Of a DNA stretch of 64,000 nucleotides, positions 31,395-41,280 are shown in pieces (the stretch's first letter is position 1; every line of letters starts with the position of its first letter). Made by a program: the position numbers and the translations under genes. The notes under the pieces were generated by a model. It made no database searches, was not told the origin of the DNA, and was given only the letters and a program-made list of their open reading frames with translations. The stretch comes from Lunularia cruciata. Lineage: Eukaryota > Streptophyta > Marchantiopsida > Lunulariales > Lunulariaceae. The DNA lies in NCBI GenBank assembly GCA_948567375.1, contig OX419758.1, forward strand, positions 7,259,001 through 7,323,000, given 5' to 3'.

Positions 31395-31950
31395 GAGTCG
31401 CACCTTCTTTGTCTCTCTTCAATTTGAGTTTCTACCAAGAAATCACACCTCTTCCATGCGCCTGTCACTATCAATTGTACTTCACGCATATGGGCTGCCG
31501 GTTTTGAACGGTCCCTTCTTGAATTTCTTGCTTGGAAGAAAGGTTGTTACAGTGTCTTTGCCTCGGGTTGAGCTCCCCCCGATACAAAGACTCCTTACTT
31601 CGGGTTGTATGCTGACAGGACAAATCTGAGTACTTCACCTTATGACCCAAAGCCACTTTACCTTGGGTTTCATCCCAAAGACTCTTTTCTTTGCCTTCTT
31701 TAGCCATACAGGCGCAATCCGACTTCTCTTTACACTTCTTCTTCTCCATTTTGAAAAAATAAAATAAATGTAGGTACCACAACTCTCTTAGAGGTGTGGT
31801 TTAAACCCAAGAGGCTAAAGAAGCAACCAAGAAGCATTGCTTGATGACTTTTCCCTTGTATTTGACCACTTTTTACCAGTATCTCTATGGGAACAAAAAA
31901 TTACTTAATAATTACCTCAAAGGTGATACTTGTTGGGTTGTCATAGACAT

Positions 31951-32250
31951 AGTGATAAATTTTCCAAACCTAGTGATTTTACCTATGGTGATAGATGATA
32001 GAGAGTGGGATTTGACAATATATGTTTTATTATGATGCAACGGATCTGAATATACCAAACCTTGTCCCTTTCAATACTCAAGTAAAAATCTATTATATAA
32101 TTAGACCAAACGTGATGTTTAAGGATTCATGGACCATAATTTTGGTGAGGAGTACTATTAACAAGTGATAGTCTCCAAGGTCCCAATAGTAGTTCCAATC
32201 AATCATGCATTTTCTTGACCATATTGACTCTCTATTGAAGCAAGAAGTAG
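31951..32250 (+). pseudogene. Small upstream ORFs of B (end of ORF 1, broken ORF 2)
   Basis: The end of ORF 1 reads NFPNLVILPMVIDDREWDLT, then IYVLL and stop at 32033-32035, as in A. ORF 2 follows (PNLVPFNTQVKIYYIIRPN) and breaks after MFKDS. The CC element at 24326-31945 lies inside ORF 1. Confidence 0.65.
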
Positions 32251-32279
32251 CAATTGACCGTTTATCGTGTGTATGAATC

Positions 32280-33330
32280 ATGGAACCATAATTGCAGGAT
32301 CTATTGCAAGGAATGCAAGTGATATTGAATGAGTTTCAAGAGATCAAGATAAGAATGGAGGCAATTGCAAAGTCAAGTATGTGTTTGTAGGAAAAATCAA
32401 GTAGTGCAAGAAGGAATCATCTCAAAACCTAATACTAATGGCCAAAGTACTTGGAGAGTCACTCATGCCAATGACACCAACCTCAATCAATAATAAAGAA
32501 ACATTGTTACTATAGATGAGGAAGACTTGCAATATCCAACCTTACAAGGGACATTGTTCCATGAGAGTAGTGGAAAACTAGATTTCAAGAATGAATCAAT
32601 GCTTTTAATTATTCACAATTGAGATCACCAGTCATTCCATAAGTGTGTTTTCATGTGGGTACTTGACCAATAAAGCCTTCATATGGTACAATGTTTGGGA
32701 ATGATCAATATTGGTAGAAGGAAGAGAGACCACAAGACGGGTTGTTGAAGAATTTCCAGTCCATGGATTTTGTGCAAATGGCTTGAACCTAACTATGGGC
32801 GTTGAAGCAAAAGAACAACATACAAGAGTATGTGGTGGTATTTCTTGATCTACATGTCACAATGGCCAATATAAGTCCAATAAAAGCTCTTGAAATTTTC
32901 AAACAAGGGCTAAAAGAGCTAATTCACCAAGAGGTCATGGTACAAAATTGGTGCACTATTTTTGAACGCATTACATGCGCTCAAAGAATAGCACGGGCAC
33001 TTGGAGAAGAGGGAAAGGAGTAGTCCCAACTCAACACTATTAGGTTGAAACACTAAACTTTGGTATAAATAATTTTTATGGAATTGTGCAACATTTAGTT
33101 TTGAGATGGAGGAGCCCAACCACTCCAAAGGAGAACAAGGGCGGGTTGAATAAAAGAGAGATAGAGTCCCACAAGGAGATGAGCTCAAGCAAAAAAAAGA
33201 TGTTGTAACAATTGTTGTGCTTGTCTTCCAAAAGGCCCTTGACCTTTATACAAGTGACTTTTTAGCAACATTAAGAGATGAATTAAAGAGCAAGATGTTG
33301 AAATCACATCAAAAAACAAAGATACGCAAT
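32280..33330 (+). pseudogene. gag of B (broken)
   Basis: Follows A in order: a coiled-coil start (MEPXLQDLLQGMQVIL-like), core pieces GYLTNKAFIWYNVWE, NNIQEYVVVFLDLHV and MANISPIKALEIFKQGLKEL (32802-33023), then a worn nucleocapsid near 33200 where only part of the CCHC knuckle survives. Stops are frequent. Confidence 0.7.
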
Positions 33331-33429
33331 AAATGTATGTTGCAGCCTGATAGGCTTAATGGAGAAGATTAAAAGTAGGAAGGGGAAGAGGATGAGTGTG
33401 CATAGGTTGAGAAAGAAAAATACATAGTT

Positions 33430-34870
33430 GAGTGTTGTAAATAAAGACCTAGAAGCTAATTGGGAGAGAGTATTGATAGATCATGGAGCAATAGAGAATT
33501 TTTTGTCTCGCTTTGTTGCAATAAGGTTGGGGATGGAACAAGAGAAGGATAAAATTGAAGAAATAGAGTTACCTAATGGTTAGATAGAGAGGATTGAGTC
33601 ATTACCCAAAAAGGAAACACTCTCTATAGGAGAGCATCAAGAAAAAATTGGATTGCAAGTGATATGGTTAGCTAATTAAGATGTGATCTTAAACATGTTG
33701 TGGATGAAGCACTACAACTCCATGGTTGAATGGAGAAAGAAAGTAGTGAAAACTAGCCAATGGAAGATCATTAAAGATAAAGAAAGATAACAAAGGTAAG
33801 AATTACCTCTTTGTCTTAAAAAAATAGCTATTGGTAAGACATATAGATGTTTCATGGGTTATAAGAGAAGTCTAGAGTGCACAACTTGATAGACTAATTT
33901 TTGAGAACTTGAAAGATATGGTCAATGAGTTTCAAGATGTCTTTCTTGACAATTTACTCTCAAGATAACCACCAAAAAGGAGAGTAGATCATCAAATCAA
34001 GATAATTCTTGTGAAAATATTGCTTTGTAAGGCCATATATTGACTATCACCTCATGAGTTGGAGGAGTGTAAGGCTCAGATCAAAAATATGTTAGAGAAA
34101 GAGTTTATCAAACCCACCATATCACCATATGAGGTTTCTTTTTTTGTTTGGGAAGAAGAAGGATGGTACAATATACATGTGCATTGACTACCAAGGCTTA
34201 AATAAACAAATGATTAAAAAAATATTCATTACCTTGTATGGATGACCTGTTTGATCAACTCAATGGGGGCAAAATACTTCACCAAACTTGATCTGTGGTG
34301 CAATTACAACCAAATCAAGATCATGGAGGAAGACGTACACAAAATTACCTTTCAAACAAGGTATGGTTACTTTGAGTACTTGGTGATATTTTTTGGCCTC
34401 ACCAATGCACTAGCCACTTTCATGAATTTGGTGAATGATATATTTCACACATGGATAAATTTTTTATCATTTTCCTTGATGATATCTTAGTCTAGAATAA
34501 GACTATGATAGAGTACAAGCAACATCTACAAGAAGTCCTCCAAATTCCATGATAGAATCAATTATGATAGTGCAAAAGGTATCCCAAGTTTTAACAAATA
34601 AAATAGAAGTCATTTAGAAATGGGTTGCTCTAGAATGTCTGACTCCACTTAAGATTTTCTTGGGATTGAGGGACTTCTATCATTGATTTGTCCCAGATTT
34701 CTCTAAGGTTGCACAACCTCTAATGGCACTACTTGGCAAGAAGAAGAAATGGATGTGGAGAACCACACAAGAATTGGCCTTTCATAAATTGAGAGATGCA
34801 TTACTACATGCACCAATCTTAAAATGGTATGACCCAAAATGTCCAATCAAGCTAGCTATAAATGCATCAA
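33430..34870 (+). pseudogene. Protease and reverse transcriptase of B (broken)
   Basis: The protease active site reads LIDHGAIENFLSRF (Asp kept, Ser replaced by His). Reverse transcriptase pieces are [36 protein letters not shown], and a worn FLDDIL region near 34470-34490. LKIFLGLRDFYH follows. Frames shift at least six times. Confidence 0.75.
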
Positions 34871-36650
34871 GCATTGCAATAGGAGAAGTCCTCCAATAAG
34901 AATGGAATGATGGATGGTACCCAATTGTAGCTTTCTCTTGAAAGCTATTACCACCAAATGCAACTATCACACCACCAAACAAGAAGAGTTGGTCATTTTC
35001 CTTACAACCAAGCATTGGAAGCACTATCTTGACAAGAAAGCATATGTAGTGGAGATAGATCACAAACCTCTAATCTACCTCAAGACATAAAAAATTATAT
35101 TTCATTGATAGATTTGGTAGGTAGAGTGGAGGCAACAATTCAACATGACAACCACATATGTGGAAAGAAAGAAGCAACTTGTAGATGCATTCTCCCTAAA
35201 TGCTTGTGGTAAAAATCTGGCTGTAAAGGTCAAGATGAATCCAACATTCTAGCCAAAGATTCTTATGGCTACTAAGATTGACCCACAAATAATAGGAGCT
35301 CAATTGACCAAAGGCATAACTAGTTCCAAGGACTCATCTTTTGTGATGGCAAGTTATGGATAACTAGATGCCCCAGACCCAAGAACCACTATCCTAGCAA
35401 AAATTCATGATTCTACTATTGCAAGTCATGTTGGAATGGGAATGACCTTAGATGCAATACAATACTATTATTATTAGCCCAAGATGAGCATTAATGTAAT
35501 GGAGTACATGTGAACCTACCTATTCTATCAACAAAAATAAAGCCTCTTATCAAGCTCCCATTGGACTCTTTCAACCCCTCCCTACTCCTATGCAACATTG
35601 AGAACAAGTCAGCATGGATCTGGTTTGTGAATTACTCAAGATCACCTCAAGGTTTGACTCCATTGTAGTGTTTGTAGATCAACTTAGCAAAATGATTCAT
35701 GTGTGTCTTATGACCAAGGACGTGATTGATCCTCAATTACCTCAATTGTACTTAGATATAGTCTTTTCTCTCCATGGGCTATCTCAAGTGCTCATCAATG
35801 ATCTAGGCACATTCTTTGGCATCTTCTAAAAAAATTTGGTCATGTCCATGGCATACCATCCACAAATTGATGGACAAACAAAGCAGACTAATTGCACTAT
35901 TGAGGATGTGCTTTGGGGTTTCACCTTAGAGGAGCAAGAAAGGTGGGACACCTTATTTCAATTGTTGGAATTTACCTACAAAAATTTAGTGAATGCATCT
36001 ACACATGTCACACCATTCTTCCTCATGTATGGAGACCACTCTTTTGCACCTTCAAGTTTAGTAAAGATCCATCCAATGGCTGCAAACGTTGAGTGTCAAC
36101 ACTTTTGTCTATAGAATCTAATAGAGTAGAATACCAAGCACACGTTGCAGATTGCCCAAAATCAATAGAGACAATATGTAGATGCACATTGTAAGCACAT
36201 GGGATTCAATGTTGGGGATCAAGTCTGGCTATCCATAACCAACCTCATGTTAGTTGGCCCTTATAAGCTTAGACCTTGTTTTATTTGGCCTTTTCCCATC
36301 CTCTATCATATTGGCACAATGGCTTATCACCTCAAGTTACCACCACACATGATCCCTCAAATATTCTTTTTTTCTTACTATGTAGATATGTACTCCAACC
36401 ATCCCAATTTCCTTCCATACAAGAAGTTAGACCTTGTCTTACACTCATTTATGGCATGTAGGAATATGAAGTCAATTAAATTCTCCAAAAATGCATTCAT
36501 GGTATCCACTATCTGAGTGAGGAATATCTCATACATTGGAAAGGATACCCATTGTATAAGACAACATAGAAGCTAGTGCTTACTTGATCCATGCACCAAT
36601 GTTAGTGTAATCCTTAGAGCAATAGCTTTGCAACAAGAACATTGTATCTA
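34871..36650 (+). pseudogene. RNase H, integrase and chromodomain of B (broken)
   Basis: RNase H remnant AYVVEIDHKPLIYL near 35040. Integrase zinc domain is worn (35400-35560). The core has SMDLVCELLK, FVDQLSKMIHV, then DLGT for the second Asp region, and MAYHPQIDGQTKQTN where the catalytic Glu codon has become Lys. The GPY/F-like module LRPCFIWPFPI is at 36265. The chromodomain is reduced to YLIHWKGYPLYKTT near 36525-36570. B cannot encode an active integrase. Confidence 0.75.
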
Positions 36651-36664
36651 AACTGGAGGAGATT

Positions 36665-36884
36665 TGTAATACCGTTAGTAAGAGATATTATCTAGATGTG
36701 GAAATTAGTTTGGTAATATTTGGAAAGGTATTATATATGATGGCCTAAGTAGTTTAGATAGAGGTGTCACCAAAAGAGTTCTTCCACTTATTAATAGGGT
36801 AGAGGTTGAAAACACCCTTAAATTTGAGTCAATTTTGGAGGCCTAAACAAATGAATTAGGCTTTGAAAAATCAATGATTCCTCC
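36665..36884 (+). repeat. 3' LTR of B, cut by C2
   Basis: Starts TGTAATACCGTTAG after a purine run (AACTGGAGGAGATT). It follows the A/B-type LTR to GATTCCTCC, then C2 begins. The remainder is not found in the window. Confidence 0.85.
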
Positions 36885-37299
36885 TATAACAATATGGAGT
36901 TTAGCAACGTAGTTAGTAAGGCTAATGAAGTAGAGAATATGCCAAATTAGCTAAGAATATTCAAGAAGCATCTAGGAAGCTTTTTGGGAAGCTTCCCAAC
37001 TAGTTAACTTACACCCCAAGCAGGTAGCTTTTAGAAAGAAGCTTTTAACTAGCTTAGCTTGCATGCCAAGTAGGTAGCTTCTAGAAGGAAGCTTCTTAAG
37101 AAGCTTTTTGGTTAACTTGGCTTGCACTCTAAGAAAGCGGGTCAAGGAAACTTCTTGAGAAGCTTCTCAGGTGCATTGTATACTACCTATAAATACCAAA
37201 GCCAAAGCTCATGCTAGGCATTCAGAGTTTTCCCTCATTCTAGTGTCCCAATATGCGTTTCCATTCTACTATTTCTCTCCTTGGTCTTGGTCTTTTATA
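36885..37299 (+). repeat. 5' LTR of C2
   Basis: 415 bases, starting TATAACAATATGG (TG changed to TA) and ending GGTCTTTTATA. TATAAATA at 37198-37205. The AAGCTTCTT palindromic segments are kept. Confidence 0.88.
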
Positions 37300-37300
37300 T

Positions 37301-37312
37301 TGGTATCAAAGT
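37301..37312 (+). other. Primer binding site of C2
   Basis: TGGTATCAAAGT, two changes from TGGTATCAGAGC. Confidence 0.8.
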
Positions 37313-37321
37313 AGGAATAGG

Positions 37322-37504
37322 ATGGATGGAATTTATGGACCACCAAATCCACTTCCACCAAACCCTTGGGATTTTCATGTCCAGAGATTACCCAAGCATC
37401 ATTTCACACAATTCATCACCTCGCGCTTTAGGTATGATTTCCTACATATGATCACCGTGTTTGAGGAACCCTTGATACTTCCGGTTGTAACTTATGGAGA
37501 ATAA
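37322..37504 (+). CDS. Small upstream ORF of C2 (microprotein, premature stop)
   Basis: Starts MDGIYGPPNPLPPNP, then FHVQRLPKHHFTQFIT, FRYDFLHMITVF, and PLILPVVTYGE, where it stops. C1 continues ERWTCYIYALIN, so the last 14 residues have been lost by a stop in place of an Arg codon. Apart from that it is the cleanest copy of the C-type microprotein. Confidence 0.65.
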   Translation: MDGIYGPPNPLPPNPWDFHVQRLPKHHFTQFITSRFRYDFLHMITVFEEPLILPVVTYGE

Positions 37505-37569
37505 TGGACGTGATGCATCTTTGTGTTAATCAATTAGATAAAGTGGGAGAGTGGGATAGAGTATTAGCT

Positions 37570-38560
37570 ATGGCAACAATAACAGACATTATTCTTGCGA
37601 TGCAGCAAAAAATTGAGCACCTTACTCGATTGTTGGATGAATGAGATCAGCAACGACAATAACATATAGAGAGAGTGCCAATTTGAGATGAAGAAGAACT
37701 CATTCGATTTCCAAAACCCAAGGTGTTTGAAGGCAAGAATCTTTCAGGCACAGTGGAGAATTTTGTGTTTGATTGTGAACCACCAGTCTTCAAAATGAAT
37801 GGAAATAAATTCTCTTGGCCTCTAGCCAATAAGATGGTGTGGCAAAACTTTGGTAGCAATTTCAAGTGGAGTGCGCTGAACGACAAAGTGTGCACCAATT
37901 TTGATATGGGTAGAGTTCAAGGATGCAATATTGGGTCTGTTTCAAACTATAAATGCCACCTGAGCCGCACGAGATAAATTTGCGGAGTTGAAGCAAGTTG
38001 GCTCATTAAGGAGCTACATCACACAATTTTAGAACATCATTAAAACGAGGGTGCTACAAGGTTTATGGATTTAGGGGCTTTAAGCTTTTTATTAATCTTG
38101 GCACTTCTAGTATCAAATTAAAAAGTCAAATTTTCACATGTTTGAGTTACTAAAAAAAAAGGTGCATTGTTACTTCACAACTTATATATCTAGCCTTTTC
38201 AATGGCAAAACCTCCATCCCAAATCCAATGTTGTTTTGGTCCCAACCAATCCAAAGCACTCAGTGTGGTCCTCCCTGAGCATTTACCAGTCCACGAACTT
38301 GGTGATGCCATCTTGTTTGGTCTTTCTTCAGAGGGGCCCTTTCCTCCCCCGGAATTAGGAGTACTCGCATGAGTCCGGCAAAACGATGTGACCGTCGGCT
38401 CGCCTATGCAGATTCTAGATATACAAGAAGGTGAAGTTCTAGATTGATTTGTGCGGTGATTGAAATCACAAACCAAATTGGAGGTGACCATACGTGAACC
38501 ACAAAATGAAGAAGAAGCTATGCAATAAGCTGAGCGCTTTGATTCCTTGGTTGCGACAAC
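37570..38560 (+). pseudogene. gag of C2 (broken, with insertion)
   Basis: Begins MATITDIILAMQQKIEHLT, then FPKPKVFEGKNLSG, ENFVFDCEPPVFK (the piece from 37723) with deletions relative to C1. The block at 38042-38406 interrupts it. After it gag resumes with ILDIQEGEVLD, QTKLEVTIREPQNEEEAM and AERFDSLV. H1 cuts it at 38572. Confidence 0.6.
38042..38406. other. Foreign 365-base insertion in C2 gag
   Basis: Absent from C1 at the same place (13417). The first half is A+T-rich with a run of nine A. The second half (38200-38400) is clearly richer in G and C than anything nearby (GAGGGGCCC, CCCCCGG). It holds a 56-codon plus-strand frame (from ATG 38203) and a longer open minus-strand frame. No clean target copy; neither frame is recognised. 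Possibly a captured gene fragment or a small DNA transposon. Confidence 0.5.
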
Positions 38561-38572
38561 TTGGTATTGACT

Positions 38573-39264
38573 TGTGAGCCGGCCTGTCTCTCACTCAAGA
38601 TGAACCTCTGATGGCTATTATGGTAGCGCACCATAGATTAAGAAGGCAAGGAACCCCAACTCCATCATACTCCTCCAAGGCTAACACTCCAAGACTCAAG
38701 ACATTGCTCACTAGAGAACTCAATGAGAGAGAGGTAGTTGCAAATGAAAGGATGATGAGTACTTCCTCACCCCTTGTTTATATACTTGTGAAATAGTTCC
38801 ATACCAAAGTTACTAATTACCGCACTAGCTCAAGTTACTAGACTAAAAGTCAAGTAAAGTCAAAAAAGTAGAAAAGAATATCCATTCACATAGGCATATT
38901 CCACTAGCATGTGATCTTATCTTGACCCAACCACTAAGTCAAGGATTCCTTGACATGGGCTATCCTTAGACTATAAAAGAATCCAAAACAAAAAGGCTTG
39001 CGGGTCCAAGAGTTCCCAACTCTTTCCTCAAAGCCAAACACCTAGGAATAATACCAAGTCAACACACTAGAATCCAAAATAGCGGTGCTCATCTTTTCCA
39101 CTTCCTCTAAAGTAAGTTCTCCTCTATCTTAGCTATGACTAACGTTAGCTAATCATGACTAATGTCGAACCATCCTTTATCTCTATATAAATAATATCTC
39201 CCAAGTACTTGTAATACCAAGCTAAATATCACAATACCACACACATGCATAAATGGGTGTTACA
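38573..39264 (-). repeat. 3' LTR of H1
   Basis: 692 bases; on the plus strand TGTGAGCCGGCC to GGGTGTTACA. Homologous to 39965, 42322 and 50209. A purine run (CTGGGGGTAAA on the minus strand) precedes it. Confidence 0.92.
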
Positions 39265-39964
39265 TTTACCCCCAGACCAAGTTTTCACTTTGTCCTCAAA
39301 GTGATAGTCTCTCTACCTTCTATGATATATCTTCAACTTATCATGGTTAATCTTATCAAAGTGTCTTCCTCCCAACTCCTTGAGATCAAAGGTGTAATTG
39401 CCCCACATCTTTCCCACTATGAAAGGTCCAAAGTTCTTAGGCAAAATATTCTTTTGCACTCTCTTGAATCAAATAGAATCAAACAACATTACCCAATCAC
39501 CTTCTTTGAAAGGCTCCACCTTGTTCTTGCCTTGCCTATTGTCATAGCTCTCCTTTTGTTTCCTTTGGGCTTGCTCCACTCAAATCATAGCAACTGCTCT
39601 TGCCTCTTCAGACTCCATGAGTTGTTCCTTCCTTGACTCTCTGCATCACCTCATTGTGCTTTCTTCAATCTCCAATGAATGCTTTGGAAGGTAGGAAGAT
39701 CAAAGTGAATAGGTAGGGTAGACTCAATACCATATACCAATTGAAATGAAGAATATCTGATGGAAGTCTTCATGGTTGTCCTATACTCCCACAAAACTAC
39801 ATGAATCCTCTTGTCCCAATGATGTTTAGCCCCCTCCATTTCTGCATCTTTGGCCAACATCATGCACAAGGTCTGATTGATTGATTCTCTTTGCCAAGCC
39901 ATTGGAATTAGGCTTATAGGATGTCGTTCCTCTTTGTGTGATAGAGAAATGTTGTAGCATGGCT
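39265..39964 (-). pseudogene. Integrase of H1, C-terminal part
   Basis: Homologous to H2 49520-50190. Contains ESINQTLCMMLAKDAE, VLWEYRTTMKTSI and SSFQLVYGIESTLPIHFDLP in the frame 39902-39651. The equivalents of KKFLPKYFGPF and LGGRHFDKINHDKL lie nearer 39300-39480 in other frames. No chromodomain follows. It is separated from the rest of the core by the solo LTR. Confidence 0.75.
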
Positions 39965-40701
39965 TGTAACACCCATTTGTGCATGTGTGTGGTATTGTAT
40001 ATTTAGCTTGGTATTACAAGTACTTGAGAGATATTATTTATATAGAGATAAAAGATGGTTCTACATTAGGCATGATTAGCTGAAGTTAGTCATAGTTAAG
40101 ATAGTGGGGACCTTACTTTAGAGGAAGTAGACAAGATGAGCACCACTATTTTGGATTCTAGTGTGTTGACTTGGTATTATTCCTAGGTGTTTGGCTTTGA
40201 GGAAAGAGTTGAGAACTCTTGGGCCCGCAAGCCTTTTTGTTTTGGATTCTTCTTTAGTCCAAGGATAGCCCATGTGAAAGAATCCTTGATTTAGTGGTTG
40301 GGTCAAGATAAGACCACATGCTTAGGAGAATATGCCCATGTGAATGGATATTCCTTTATAATTTTTAACTTGACTTGACTTTTAGCCTAGTAACTTGAGT
40401 TACTCCAGTAATTAGTAACTTTGGTGCATAACTATTTCACAAGTATATAAACAAGGGATGAGGAGGTACTCATCATCTTTTCATTTGCAACTATCTCTCT
40501 CTCATTGAGTTCTCTAGTGAGCAATGGCTTGAGTCTTGGAGTGTTAGCCTTAGAGAAGTATGATGGAGTTGGGGTTCCTTGCCTTCTTAGTCCATGGTGT
40601 GCTACCATAATAGCCATCAGAGGTTCATCCTAAGTGAGATACAGGCCGGCTCATAATAGCCATCAGAGGTTCATTCTGAGTGAGATACTGGCCGGCTCAC
40701 A
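39965..40701 (+). repeat. Solo LTR of family H
   Basis: 737 bases, TGTAACACCC to GGCTCACA, on the plus strand inside the integrase of H1. Flanks TGGCT on the left and a worn TGCTG on the right match the empty site read from H2. The last 46 bases are duplicated in tandem (AATAGCCATCAGAGGTTCAT at 40609 and 40655), which explains the extra length. No internal region, so a product of LTR-LTR recombination. Confidence 0.88.
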
Positions 40702-41280
40702 TGCTGTAGTAATGCTTCTTGTAAACTTTCCTCCTCTATCAAAAACCAACTCCAAAGGGCATCCAAATCTAGTGATAATGCGTTCATAAAGAAATCTTCC
40801 AACTTCATCTTCATTCTTGTCTCTCAATGGTCTAGCCTCAACCCACTTGGTAAGGTAATCAGTAACTACCAGAATGTACCAATTGTTCCTTGGGGTTCTA
40901 TTGAGAGGACCTATAAAATCAATTCCCCACTTCTCAAAAGGTCCTAGCAATGGAATTGATCCAAGTGGTGGAGTGGATGCAGACTTTCTAGCAAAAGCTT
41001 GAAAAACATGATAAGTTTTGCAATAATCAAGACAATCCTTGAAAATCCTTCTCCAATGGTAACCTGCATCTAGAATCTTGAAAGCAATCACCTTTCTTGC
41101 AAAGTGTCCTCCACATACTTAACCTTCATGAACCTCCTTTATTAGTAGGATAGACTCTTCCTTACCCACTGCTCTTTGAAGTAGACCATCTACTCCTTGG
41201 TGAAGAAAAATATCCTCCACCATTGTGTAAGGTCTAGATCTTGCTGTAAGGGCCTTCCTCTCCCTAGCATGCATCCCTTA
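40702..41280 (-). pseudogene. Integrase of H1, N-terminal part
   Basis: Minus-strand frame 41091-40663: zinc-domain end GYHWRRIFKDCLDYCKTYHV (the last Cys worn to Tyr), then WGIDFIGPLNRTPRNNWYI, DYLTKWVEARPL and VFDRGGKFTRSI. The first catalytic Asp (GIDFIGP) and second (VFDRGG) are present. It is cut by the solo LTR before the catalytic Glu. Confidence 0.8.

Larger units (their letters stand above)
28048..31781 (-). mobile_element. CC element (inner, inverted copy)
   Basis: 3734 bases. On the plus strand it starts TGTGACAACCCGG (28048) and ends GTAGGTACCACA (31781). The flanks are exact 5-bp copies ACTCT (28043-28047 and 31782-31786). The empty site can be read from its own homologous sequence near 28197-28210 (reverse). 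It therefore inserted into the 3' end region of the outer copy in the opposite direction, leaving about 3.7 kb inverted repeats tail to tail at 28047. TG/CA ends and a 5-bp target copy are marks of retroviral-type integrase, but comparison of the first 400 and last 700 bases shows no LTR. Confidence 0.88.
24326..31945 (+). mobile_element. CC element (outer copy), interrupted by inverted CC copy
   Basis: Starts TGTAGTGCACATATTTT at 24326 and ends GGGTTGTCATA at 31945. Flanks are GACGT (24321-24325) and GACAT (31946-31950), a 5-bp target copy with one change, inside B's small ORF 1. It is split at 28047 by the inner CC element and resumes at 31787 (ACTCT 31782-31786 being the duplicated target). 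Without the insert it is about 3.9 kb. It codes for a conserved domain and a long coiled coil. The two ends are not similar to each other, so no LTR pair is visible. Confidence 0.85.
11651..36884 (+). mobile_element. Gypsy chromovirus B, interrupted by C1 and a CC element and cut by C2
   Basis: Pieces that join in order: 5' LTR 11651-12107 (truncated start), primer site and leader 12108-12256, leader and first small ORF 24193-24325, then 31946-36664 with gag, protease, reverse transcriptase, RNase H, integrase and a decayed chromodomain, and the 3' LTR start 36665-36884. C1 separates the first two pieces (target copies ATGCT/ACGCT). The outer CC element separates the next two (GACGT/GACAT). 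The joins were confirmed against the uninterrupted element A. B is heavily decayed and is the oldest layer of the nest. Confidence 0.85.
36885..38572 (+). mobile_element. Chromovirus C2, 5' part
   Basis: 5' LTR, primer site, small ORF and the first part of gag, homologous to C1 12257-13590. It is cut at 38572 by H1, inside gag (after CTTGGTTGCGACAACTTGG). The rest of C2 does not reappear. It also carries a foreign block of about 365 bases at 38042-38406. Confidence 0.88.
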
